Positions 44,641 through 52,131 of a stretch of DNA of 64,000 nt are shown piece after piece. Made by a program: the position numbers and the translations under genes. Source of the stretch: Phycisphaerae bacterium (GTDB taxonomy: Bacteria; Planctomycetota; Phycisphaerae; UBA1845; JAFGLZ01); NCBI GenBank assembly GCA_016927755.1, contig JAFGLZ010000088.1, forward strand, positions 1-64,000, written 5' to 3'. The notes under the pieces are model-generated. The model worked only from the letters and a program-made list of their open reading frames with translations. It was not told where the DNA came from and did no database searches. Every line of letters starts with the position of its first letter. The stretch's first letter is position 1.

Positions 44641-44963
44641 CCGCTGCGGACTATGTTTGCCAGGACGCGTTGGTCGGTCTCCTAGCGCTTCGTGGTGAGG
44701 GAATGGTCTTCGGATAGGGGCTGACCTGCCCCGGTATCGATCCAGACCTCGCCCCAGTCGTCGCACCACTCGCCCTCGGGATCGACTTGGCCGTACGCCG
44801 CCAGCACGGCGCGGTCCAGAGCCTCGTGCGCCAGCTTGAGCCACGTCGGACGCTGGTTGTACAGGTTGGTCAGCGTGCGTTTCTTGAGCCGCTCGTCCTT
44901 GGCGGCGCGGGCCATGATCGCCGAGTGCCGGATCAGCGGCCGCGCCTCTTCCGGCACGTCGGC
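44641..44963 (-). pseudogene. truncated 3' fragment of MmeI-like restriction-modification gene
   Basis: The minus strand encodes DVPEEARPLIRHSAIMARAAKDERLKKRTLTNLYNQRPTWLKLAHEALDRAVLAAYGQVDPEGEW..., matching the last 110 or so residues of the intact gene at 46755-49814 with most positions identical. A TAG replaces the CAG that encodes Gln in KRQEIDQRV of the intact gene (here KR-stop-ETDQRVLANIVRSG), and the extreme C terminus ends at the transposase unit. It has no methyltransferase or nuclease motifs. The frame continues upstream to 45146 with an unrelated sequence (MAEVVAERLARKDRQ...), so any translated product would be chimeric. Confidence 0.85.
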
Positions 44964-45411
44964 CTCGGGTCGGTCGTCGGACATGTCACACCGTCCCTTG
45001 GCCGGGTCGCCGCTCCAGGCGTTATCGGACATGCCAGAACAACGCGCCGAATCGGCGATTGATCCGCCGTCGCGGATCATCCCGGTTCCCTGAGTCCACT
45101 CCTGCCGGTCCTTTCTCGCCAACCGTTCGGCGACGACCTCGGCCATTACGACGACAAACTGAATAACACTTGCGTCGAGTCACCTGGTCAAGTGCTCCGG
45201 CAGGTCCCGTTCGAGCGGTGGAACCCCGAGGTCCACTCGCTGATCCCGCCGCGCTCTGGCCCGGAGAAAAGGACTTCGCAGGGGTTGACAACTCGGGCAG
45301 GAGTAACCAACATGAAATCACGATGCGAGGGCTCGTTGGCTGTGCCGCCGGCCGAGCAGGGCCCTGTATCGTGTCTCTCAGCCTTGATTGGGCTTGAAGG
45401 GCGAGAACCGC
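44964..45411. other. remnant DNA between the pseudogene and small ORFs
   Basis: About 450 bases with overlapping low-quality frames on both strands. The best is the chimeric upstream part of the pseudogene frame (minus strand to 45146). A TTGACA at 45285-45290 with CAACAT at 45308-45313 (17-base spacer) is a possible promoter for the small genes that follow. No recognisable family is present. Confidence 0.45.
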
Positions 45412-45597
45412 ATGAGTGCGGTGGTAGAATGCACCCTACGAGCCAAGACACGACCCCACAAGGCGGAGCCTCGGGGTTCCGGCGAAGGAATCGCGACAAA
45501 TTCCCGATATGTTCAACGGCTGAGCGAGGGGAGAAGGGTGGCATTCTGCCGAGCGGACGAGGTCACTACCTTGCCGGAGTGTTCGGCACATGTGTAG
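45412..45597 (+). CDS. possible small ORF, function unknown
   Basis: 61 residues beginning MSAVVECTLRAKTRPHKAEPRGSG and ending TTLPECSAHV, with GGGCGAG about 8 bases upstream. There are no recognisable motifs, membrane segments or signal. It lies in the accessory cassette between the two copies of the restriction-modification gene 3' end. Its composition is acceptable but its length gives little power, so it may be chance. Confidence 0.3.
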   Translation: MSAVVECTLRAKTRPHKAEPRGSGEGIATNSRYVQRLSEGRRVAFCRADEVTTLPECSAHV

Positions 45598-45659
45598 CAT
45601 CTAAGCTCATAGGCCGTGGTTGTAGCCTATGATCGGGGCGACCAAAGGAGGCATAGCGG

Positions 45660-45890
45660 ATGTCAATTGCCGAAAAGCTCACGGGACGTTCGCGCGTTGA
45701 ACTCCAGGAACACGACTGGCCCTCACCACGGAGCATCAAGTTCTTCTTTTGGCCTCCGTCCAGAATGCTCCGCGGAAGTATCCGTCTCATCGCAAAGCGT
45801 GTGATCGACCAAGAAGGGGTTGACAGAAGGCAGGCCGACGTCGATCGGAGATTGGATGCCATTGATGCCGAAGTACTGAAGCTGCTCTGA
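45660..45890 (+). CDS. small basic protein with strong ribosome binding site, function unknown
   Basis: 76 residues (MSIAEKLTGRSRVELQEHDWPSPRSIKFFFWPPSRMLRGSIRLIAKRVIDQEGVDRRQADVDRRLDAIDAEVLKLL). An excellent AAAGGAGG at 45644-45651 stands 8 bases ahead of the ATG, which is the main support. The first half is basic and aromatic and could touch membrane; the second half is predicted amphipathic helix. GC content here is lower than in the flanking genes. It precedes the coiled-coil membrane protein gene by 51 bases, so the two may be cotranscribed. I do not recognise a family. Confidence 0.5.
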   Translation: MSIAEKLTGRSRVELQEHDWPSPRSIKFFFWPPSRMLRGSIRLIAKRVIDQEGVDRRQADVDRRLDAIDAEVLKLL

Positions 45891-45941
45891 CATCTTCTCC
45901 TTGGTATGAGCCCTCCAAATCATCACTAGGGCTCTGGGGGG

Positions 45942-46733
45942 ATGTCTTCAAGGGAACCCATGGACCTTACCGAAGAGCAGCACAAGGAAGTCAAGCAGGC
46001 CTACGCAACACTCACGAAACTGTACATGCGCGTGAAGGGCTACGTGATCGCCAGCGAGGATCTTGAGACTCTCAGCGAAGCCAGCGAAGATGAAACTCTG
46101 GCAGGGCAAGAGTGCCTTTCGGTCGCGGCCATAAACGAATTGCGCAACGGATTCGATCACGACAACCGCGTTAAGGCCGTTCTTCTCTTGGGCGACAACA
46201 GCGGGGCCGAGAAGGCAAAACTCGGGCCGTACGAGTACTGCGTGAAGAACGTCAACAAAGCTATTGGGCACGTCTATCGAGCGGGGTACGATGCCCTGGA
46301 AATCGTCTATCTGCATGAATCCTCCGAGATCGTTAGGTTGCTCGACGGCTTTCGCATGAGCACGCTTGCTACCGTCATGCCCGACTACGCTGAGGCGATC
46401 CACGCAAAACGCGATGCGGCCCGTGAGCTTCACAAGAAGGCCAAGTCGTTCAAGGACGTTGAGTCGGAAAAGCTGCTGGAGGAAGGCCAATTGGGTGAGG
46501 GGTTTTCTGTCCACTTCGACAATTATGAGAAGGCAGTCGCGATCCTTGACGCCTTGGTCCAAACCCTCCACGGCAAGTTGCCTGTACTGCAACAGGTCGA
46601 AGAAGAGAAGGAGCGGGATCTCGAAGGCCAACTACGAACTGCGCGTAGCCAGCGTAACTGGGCCCTTATTGGGATTCTGGCTACCGTCGTGCTTGCCGCC
46701 ATAGGGATTCTGGTAACCTGGGCTATGCGCTGA
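45942..46733 (+). CDS. coiled-coil protein with C-terminal membrane anchor, accessory
   Basis: 263 residues (an ATG at 45960 with AAGGGA close upstream is an alternative start and begins MDLTEEQHKEVKQ). Mostly acidic helix, with ASEDLETLSEASEDETLAGQECLSVAAINELRNGFDHDNRVKAVLL, YEYCVKNVNKAIGHVYRAGYDALEIVYLHES and a coiled coil QVEEEKERDLEGQLRTARSQR. It ends in a single membrane helix NWALIGILATVVLAAIGILVTWAMR, predicting a tail-anchored protein with the main body in the cytoplasm. No family is recognised. GC and codon use are less extreme than in flanking genes, suggesting acquisition. It converges with the restriction-modification gene, ending 21 bases from that gene's stop. Confidence 0.75.
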   Translation: MSSREPMDLTEEQHKEVKQAYATLTKLYMRVKGYVIASEDLETLSEASEDETLAGQECLSVAAINELRNGFDHDNRVKAVLLLGDNSGAEKAKLGPYEYCVKNVNKAIGHVYRAGYDALEIVYLHESSEIVRLLDGFRMSTLATVMPDYAEAIHAKRDAARELHKKAKSFKDVESEKLLEEGQLGEGFSVHFDNYEKAVAILDALVQTLHGKLPVLQQVEEEKERDLEGQLRTARSQRNWALIGILATVVLAAIGILVTWAMR

Positions 46734-46754
46734 GTGTTGGCTCCCCCAGTTCCC

Positions 46755-49700
46755 TTACCCTTGTGCCCCTGCCCTTCCCAAATTCATCCGCAGCAGATTC
46801 GCCAGCACCCGCTGGTCGATCTCTTGGCGCTTGGCGGCCAGGGCGTGGTCTTCGGCTAGGGGCTGCCCCGCCCCGCTGTCGACCCAGACCTCGGCCCAGT
46901 CCTCGGCCCACTCCCCCTCGGCGTCGACCTGGGCGTACGCCGCCAGCACGGCGCGGTCGAGCGCCTCGTGCCCCAGCTTCAGCCAAGTCGGACGCTGGTT
47001 GTACAGGTTGGTCAGCGTGCGTTTCTTCAGCCGATCGTCCTTGGCGGCGCGGGCCATGATCGCCGACTGCCGGATCAGCGGCCGCGCCTCCTGCGGCACG
47101 TCGGCAAAGTCGTCCTCGGCGTCGATCTGCTCGGCGATGGGGTCGATCCACTCGGGCGGGTTGAGCCACCGCTCCCGCTGTTCGTTGAGATCACGGGCGG
47201 CCTCGCTGATCCGCTTGTGGATCGGATCGCCCTGCGGCTCCGAACCCGGCGCCCACGGCAGCGGGAACGTCTCGAAGCACGTTGTCGGCGTATACCGAAA
47301 CCCCGACTCCGCCTCCCGCAACTGCGTCCCCATCCGCCTCGCCCACAGTTCGTGAATCGAGCTGTGCAGCACGCCAAGGAAGTAGTCGTCGGATCGTGTG
47401 AAGACAACCACTTGGCAGTCCGGTATGACCACGCTAGCCAATCGCAAGTAGACGCGATGCTTCGACACCCGTGGCGTTGCGATGTAGTGCGGTACACCTG
47501 CAAGTGCATCGCGCATCGCGGGCATCGTCTCCCCCAACAACCACCATCTCTCACGACGTATCCTACGTTTGATTCCGTCGCGGAGCGGCTTGACGTGCAA
47601 CCGCACATATTCAAGCGGGGTCTCGTATCCTGCAGCCGTGTCGAGAGACATCCGGCTTCCAAAATCCAAGAGCCATACACTGCGAGAACGCGCGGTAAGA
47701 TCGACACCATTCACCCACGGGTGGACAACATCGCTGTTTGGACGCCCATTGGGGTTACCAGCATCCTTCAACATCTCCCGGGCTTGCTCCCAGGTAACAT
47801 CGAACGGTCCGTTCTTCTGGGTCCCAATGTACGAGAAGCCTTGATTCTCACGAAGGTGCACTGCGGCTGTCAGGTCTGCGCAAGCGGTGAGATCTGGATT
47901 GATGGATGCGACTTCCCTACCGTCTAGAGTCTTCGTCGAGGCAGGAGTACCAGAAAAACCGACGATCGACACATGCACGGCCGCTCCATCTAACACCCAA
48001 GGACGGTCCCCCCATGCCATGAAGATGTCGCTGTCTGACCGTATTCTCTGCAAGACGGCACGGTTGCTGGCACCACGTATTCCCTGTGTTGCAAGAAGTC
48101 CGACGCGCAGACGGCGCGACATCTGGCCCATCAGTCTCGCTCTCTCGAACCAGTAGCAGCAGTAGTCGCTGGTGTTTGGCAGTGTGTAGCTCCCCCACAG
48201 GGCCTCCCTATATGCTGTTCCAAGCCTTTCCCAGATCAACGAAGTGCCCAGAAACGGCGGATTACCAATGATGAAGTCAGCCTCGGGCCACGCGGCAGCG
48301 CCCTTGCACTCTGCCCCATCGTGGTGCGTCAGCAGCGCCTCGCCAGCCTCGTCCTCCCACGCCAGAATGGCGTCGCGGTTCTCGATCGTCTGAAGCGGTT
48401 GCAGGATCGGGTCGCGGGGCGCGGCGAAGCCGTTATCTCGCATCCATTGCAGGTAGCCGATCCAGATGACCACCTGCGCCAGCTCGGCCGCGTACGGGTT
48501 GATCTCGATGCCGTGGAGCTGCGTCGGGCGGACCTGTGGGAACAGGCCGACGCCGATGTCCGGCCGGGCCGCGTACGTGATGACCTCTTTCTCCAGGTCC
48601 AGGAGCTGCTGAATCGCCACGTACAGGAAGTTCCCCGACCCGCACGCCGGGTCCAGGATGCGAACCGTCGCCAGCCGGTGCACGAACGCCAGCAGCGCGT
48701 CGGCGATCGTGGTGTCGGCCTTGGTCCGCGTGGCCTTCGTCTTGCCCAATGCGCGGCGGTCGAGCTGCTCTTGGACCTTCCGCCTGACCTCATCCCACTC
48801 CCGCCGCAGCGGGGCCATCACCACCGGCTCGACCACCAGCAGGATGTCCTCCCGGCTCGTGTAGTGCGCGCCGATCTGCGCCCGCGTGTTCGGGTCCAGC
48901 GATCGCTCGAACAGCGTGCCGAAGATGGCCGGCTCCACGCTGCCCCAGTCCTGCCGGGCCGCCGTCAGCAGCACGGCGATTTCGTGGTCGTTCAGCTCCA
49001 GGGCCCCCGCGTCGTCGTCGAACAGCCCGCCGTCGAAGTAGGGGATGTCCTCGACGCCGAACGACCCGCCCGTCCTCATCTGCCGGAACAGCTCCGTCAG
49101 CCGGTCGCGGAGTTGATCCGGCCGGTCCTTGCAGCTCATCAGCAGGCGTTGGAACAGGCTCTCCGGCAACAGCCGGATGTCCTCGGCGAACAGGCAGAAC
49201 ATGCACTTCATCAGGAAGTGGGCCGTGTCGTGCGGGTCGTGACCCCGCCCCCGCAGCTCCAGGGCCAGGTGCCCGATGTCCTTGGCTACCGCCTCGGTGA
49301 CGCGCTCGGTGGTGACCTCCGGCCGGAACGACTCGGCGTCGGTGAACACGCGGCGGAGCAGATCCAGCGACTCCCGCTCGGCGAGCTGCTCCAGCTCGAC
49401 GACGTGGACCTCTTTCTTCGTCCCGGTGAAGTTCGTGTGGATCTCGGTCCGCCCGATGTCGCTCACCACCAGCAGCGGCGGATTCTCCAGCGCCTCCCGG
49501 TACTGACAGAGCTGCCGGTACGCGTCGGTCAGGTCGCGGTACTTGCCCTTACGCTTGTATTCCCACGCGAACTTGCCCCGCCACCACGCGTCGGCGAAGC
49601 CGTGTTGGCCGCTCGACCCCCGCGACGCCGCGTCCGTGACAGTCACGCCCTTCTCGAACGTGTACTCCGCCCCGGTCGCGTCATGCTCGGCCGGCGTCGG

Positions 49701-49814
49701 CTGTCCGAGCATCCGGCAAAGGTCAATGAAATGTTCCTGGCTCGCGGCCCGCTCGGTGAGAGACACCCTCGACCACTTCACAACGAACTGGGCGGGTGTG
49801 AGTTCTGATGGCAT
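46755..49814 (-). CDS. MmeI-like type IIL restriction endonuclease-methyltransferase
   Basis: 1019 residues from ATG 49814. A single polypeptide with an N-terminal PD-(D/E)xK nuclease (HGFADAWWRGKFAWEYKRKGKY: D75, nine residues, E85-Y-K87, the MmeI D-X9-ExK pattern). A helical linker (about 100-340) precedes the adenine-N6 methyltransferase core: motif I ILDPACGSGNFL (about 387-396) and motif IV FIIGNPPF (about 514-521), with IGAHYTS ahead. A target-recognition region follows (about 620-880, NPDLTACADLTAAVHLRENQG... TPTTCFETFPLPWAPG). A C-terminal helical tail (about 900-1019) is the part duplicated at 44641. MmeI-type enzymes modify one strand and cut about 20 bases away. It protects or polices DNA as a solo system; no separate S or R gene is present. 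Confidence 0.9.
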   Translation of the reverse strand: MPSELTPAQFVVKWSRVSLTERAASQEHFIDLCRMLGQPTPAEHDATGAEYTFEKGVTVTDAASRGSSGQHGFADAWWRGKFAWEYKRKGKYRDLTDAYRQLCQYREALENPPLLVVSDIGRTEIHTNFTGTKKEVHVVELEQLAERESLDLLRRVFTDAESFRPEVTTERVTEAVAKDIGHLALELRGRGHDPHDTAHFLMKCMFCLFAEDIRLLPESLFQRLLMSCKDRPDQLRDRLTELFRQMRTGGSFGVEDIPYFDGGLFDDDAGALELNDHEIAVLLTAARQDWGSVEPAIFGTLFERSLDPNTRAQIGAHYTSREDILLVVEPVVMAPLRREWDEVRRKVQEQLDRRALGKTKATRTKADTTIADALLAFVHRLATVRILDPACGSGNFLYVAIQQLLDLEKEVITYAARPDIGVGLFPQVRPTQLHGIEINPYAAELAQVVIWIGYLQWMRDNGFAAPRDPILQPLQTIENRDAILAWEDEAGEALLTHHDGAECKGAAAWPEADFIIGNPPFLGTSLIWERLGTAYREALWGSYTLPNTSDYCCYWFERARLMGQMSRRLRVGLLATQGIRGASNRAVLQRIRSDSDIFMAWGDRPWVLDGAAVHVSIVGFSGTPASTKTLDGREVASINPDLTACADLTAAVHLRENQGFSYIGTQKNGPFDVTWEQAREMLKDAGNPNGRPNSDVVHPWVNGVDLTARSRSVWLLDFGSRMSLDTAAGYETPLEYVRLHVKPLRDGIKRRIRRERWWLLGETMPAMRDALAGVPHYIATPRVSKHRVYLRLASVVIPDCQVVVFTRSDDYFLGVLHSSIHELWARRMGTQLREAESGFRYTPTTCFETFPLPWAPGSEPQGDPIHKRISEAARDLNEQRERWLNPPEWIDPIAEQIDAEDDFADVPQEARPLIRQSAIMARAAKDDRLKKRTLTNLYNQRPTWLKLGHEALDRAVLAAYAQVDAEGEWAEDWAEVWVDSGAGQPLAEDHALAAKRQEIDQRVLANLLRMNLGRAGAQG

Positions 49815-50260
49815 GGCCCAGATTCTGCCCAATCTCCCCCCACATGTCGAGACCCCATCGAGAAACGTGTCAGGAGCCTTCTACCGCGCCCCCCGAGCCG
49901 CGGGGTTCACCCCGCGCGGTTCCCAGACGCCCATCAGGACCTCCAACCGCCGCGCCCCCGATCATTCTGGTGTGCGGGCGGCCTGCCCTGTTGGGCCTCG
50001 ACCCCGCTTTCAATCCCCCGCCAAACAGGCTCCCCCGCGAGTCAACATCAGCCAAGCGAGAGCCAACCCCAATGCCCCCCTTTTCCTCTTCTTCCTTCTC
50101 TCTTCTCACTTTCCTGGCTGCACCCCCGACCCCCTTATCCCAGCGGCGAAGAGACTCTCAGCCAAAAATCGTGAGCGAACAAGATGTCAGCAACCCCGTG
50201 CACAGCTACGCCCCCGTCCCCTCACACGCCCGAACCCCGGAACCCCGAGGCCCCACGAAA

Positions 50261-50340
50261 CTCGCGCATTTCGGTGCATCTCGGTGCACCTCGCTGCATT
50301 CCGGGACATTCCGGGACATTGTGCGACATTGTGGGACATC
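50261..50340. repeat. decamer array 1 (8 units)
   Basis: Eight 10-base units in perfect register, each ending CATT, CATC or CACC: for example TCGGTGCATC, TCGCTGCATT, CCGGGACATT (twice), GTGCGACATT and GTGGGACATC. It is preceded by CCCCACGAAA. Confidence 0.8.
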
Positions 50341-50530
50341 GATCCCTCCCGAACCCCGCCTCCCCGCATCTCCCAGCGCCCTGGAGCCTGGAGTCTGAAG
50401 CCTGGGGCCTCGGGATCAAGACATCCCGCGACATCGCTCCCCGCATACGGCCGAGGGCCTTGCTGCCCGTCCCCACTCAACCCCGACTCGTCATGGCCAA
50501 GCCCGAACCCAGAGACCCCACGAAAGCAGC

Positions 50531-50590
50531 GCATCCCCGCGCAGTCCGCTGCATTCCGGGACATTGTGGGACATTTGGGGACATCGCCCA
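50531..50590. repeat. decamer array 2 (6 units)
   Basis: Six units: GCATCCCCGC, GCAGTCCGCT, GCATTCCGGG, ACATTGTGGG, ACATTTGGGG and ACATCGCCCA. It is preceded, as array 1 is, by CCCCACGAAA. Confidence 0.8.
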
Positions 50591-50700
50591 CCCCCTCCCC
50601 GATGTCGACGTGTCGACCTTTCGACGTTTCGACGTTTCCACAGGACATTCCGCGACATCGCCCGCCACCGCCCCGCCTCTCCTCGACCCCGAAAACCGCG

Positions 50701-50760
50701 GGATTCCGCCGCATTCCCGCGCATTGCGGGACATTTCGAGACATTTCGAGACATCGCCCA
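50701..50760. repeat. decamer array 3 (about 6 units)
   Basis: Units GGATTCCGCC, GCATTCCCGC, GCATTGCGGG, ACATTTCGAG (twice) and ACATCGCCCA. It ends in the same ACATCGCCCA as array 2 and follows CCCCGAAAAC. Confidence 0.8.
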
Positions 50761-50773
50761 CCCCCGTTCCCCC

Positions 50774-50801
50774 ATTCCCCATTCCCCATTCCCCATTCCC
50801 C
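50774..50801. repeat. 7-bp tandem repeat (ATTCCCC)4
   Basis: Four perfect ATTCCCC units followed by the variant ATTCATC, lying just downstream of decamer array 3. Confidence 0.85.
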
Positions 50802-50913
50802 ATTCATCATTCCTCCTCCCCTCCCGCTTCACACACCCACCCCTTCCGTATATCCTGCCCGTTTCCACGGGCAATCGAGCAACCGGAACCCCAACGACCT
50901 CGGAGAACACACC

Positions 50914-52122
50914 ATGACTAGAAACCTATTGCTCACAACCCCCCTGTTCCTCGCCCTCGGCTGCGGCCACGCCGCCGAATACACCGTCACCGTAAAGGCC
51001 GGCGACGCGCACCGAAAGGACACCCCCGTCTCCGTCGTCCTGCCCGTCCCCAAGCAGATGGCCCAGGCCTCGGGCCTCGCCGTTGCCGAAGGCCAAACCG
51101 TCCCCGCGCAGGTCGCCACGATCGGCGAGGGCGCCGCCAGAGTCTGGTGGACCGTCTCCGACCTGTCCCCCGGACAGTCCAAGACCTACACCATCCGCCT
51201 CGGCCCCGGCGTCTGCCCCCAATCGACCAAGGTCTTCAAATGGGTCGACTCCTCCAAGGGCAAGGTCAAGTCGGCGGACCTCCTCTTCGGCGACCGTCCC
51301 GTCCTGCGTTACATGTACACCCCGTTCGACAAGAGCGACATTGAGCTGACCAAGAAGCCCTTCCACAACGTCTTCAGCCCCGACGGCAGCCGAATGATCA
51401 CGCAGAGCGTCGGCGGAAAGCGATACCCCCACCATCGCGGCATCTTCTTCGGATACAAGTGCAAGATCGGCGACCAGACCTACGACGTCTGGCACGCCCA
51501 CAAGGGCGAGCACCAGCGCCACGCCAAAACCGTCCTCGAGGTCGCCGGCCCCGTCGTCGGAGGCCACGTCGTCCGAATCGATTGGAACGACCGACAGGGA
51601 AAGCCCTTCGTCGTCGAAACCAGGAGCCTGTTCGTCTACCGCCAGTCCGACGGAAACCTCCTCATCGACTTCACCTCGACGCTCACGCCGACCCACGGCC
51701 CCGTCAGCCTCGGCGGAGACCGCCAGCACGCCGGCGTCCACTGGCGATCCGCCCCCGAAGTCGCCGAGAACGACAAGCAGACCCGATACCTCCGACCCGC
51801 CAAGTACGCCGGCCTCGACCCCGCCAAGGAGCACAACGCCGCGGACTACAAGGACCTGCCGTGGAACGCGATCCGCTACGCCATCGGCGACCAGACCTAC
51901 ACCGTCGCCGACCTGACCTCGCCCAAGAACCCCGACGGAGCCGAATTCTCCGAACGCCTCTACGGCCGATTCGGCGAGTTCTTCCCCTGGGAGCTTCGAG
52001 ACGACAACCCCCTGGCGGTGCGCTATCGCTGGTGGATCACCGATGCCCCCAGCGTCACCCGAGACGACGTCGAGCGCCACTATCAGGATCTGGCCAATCC
52101 CCCCGAGGTCGTCGTCAACTAG
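50914..52122 (+). CDS. secreted DUF6807 (PmoA-family) protein
   Basis: 402 residues from ATG 50914, with CGGAG about 8 bases upstream; the frame is open much further upstream but only through repeats. A signal peptide (MTRNLLLTTPLFLALGCGHA) is followed by an N-terminal beta module (VTVKAGDAHRKDTPVSVVLPVP) and the DUF6807 domain. Its typical wording includes VLRYMYTPFDKS, VFSPDGSRMITQSVGGKRYPHHRGIFFGYK, VWHAHKGEHQRH, DFTSTLTPTHGPVSLGGDRQHAGVHWRSA and PWNAIRYAIGDQTYTVADLTSP. The conserved PHHRG and QHAGVH histidines could bind metal. The family is widespread in planctomycetes and often sits near sugar-metabolism genes; biochemical function is unproven. The GNAT gene follows 9 bases after the stop. 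Confidence 0.85.
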   Translation: MTRNLLLTTPLFLALGCGHAAEYTVTVKAGDAHRKDTPVSVVLPVPKQMAQASGLAVAEGQTVPAQVATIGEGAARVWWTVSDLSPGQSKTYTIRLGPGVCPQSTKVFKWVDSSKGKVKSADLLFGDRPVLRYMYTPFDKSDIELTKKPFHNVFSPDGSRMITQSVGGKRYPHHRGIFFGYKCKIGDQTYDVWHAHKGEHQRHAKTVLEVAGPVVGGHVVRIDWNDRQGKPFVVETRSLFVYRQSDGNLLIDFTSTLTPTHGPVSLGGDRQHAGVHWRSAPEVAENDKQTRYLRPAKYAGLDPAKEHNAADYKDLPWNAIRYAIGDQTYTVADLTSPKNPDGAEFSERLYGRFGEFFPWELRDDNPLAVRYRWWITDAPSVTRDDVERHYQDLANPPEVVVN

Positions 52123-52131
52123 GATCGCGTC

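Larger units (their letters stand above)
49815..50913. other. repeat-rich intergenic region
   Basis: About 1.1 kb with no supported gene. Long frames cross it (for example plus strand 50184-50921), but their Pro/His/Arg-rich texts come from simple repeats and change frame with the 10-bp unit. It contains three arrays of a degenerate decamer, a 7-bp tandem (ATTCCCC) run and a hairpin CGCGGGG-TTCA-CCCCGCG at 49899-49916. Another short imperfect tandem (GACGTTTC-like, 8 bp) lies around 50615-50640. Confidence 0.6.

Noticed and set aside
45192..45632. 146-codon plus-strand frame in the accessory cassette
   Set aside because: Overlaps better-supported small ORFs; weak start and mixed composition.
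50184..50921. 245-codon plus-strand frame across the decamer arrays
   Set aside because: Sequence is built from a 10-bp repeat that rotates the frame, and the text is low complexity; treated as non-coding.
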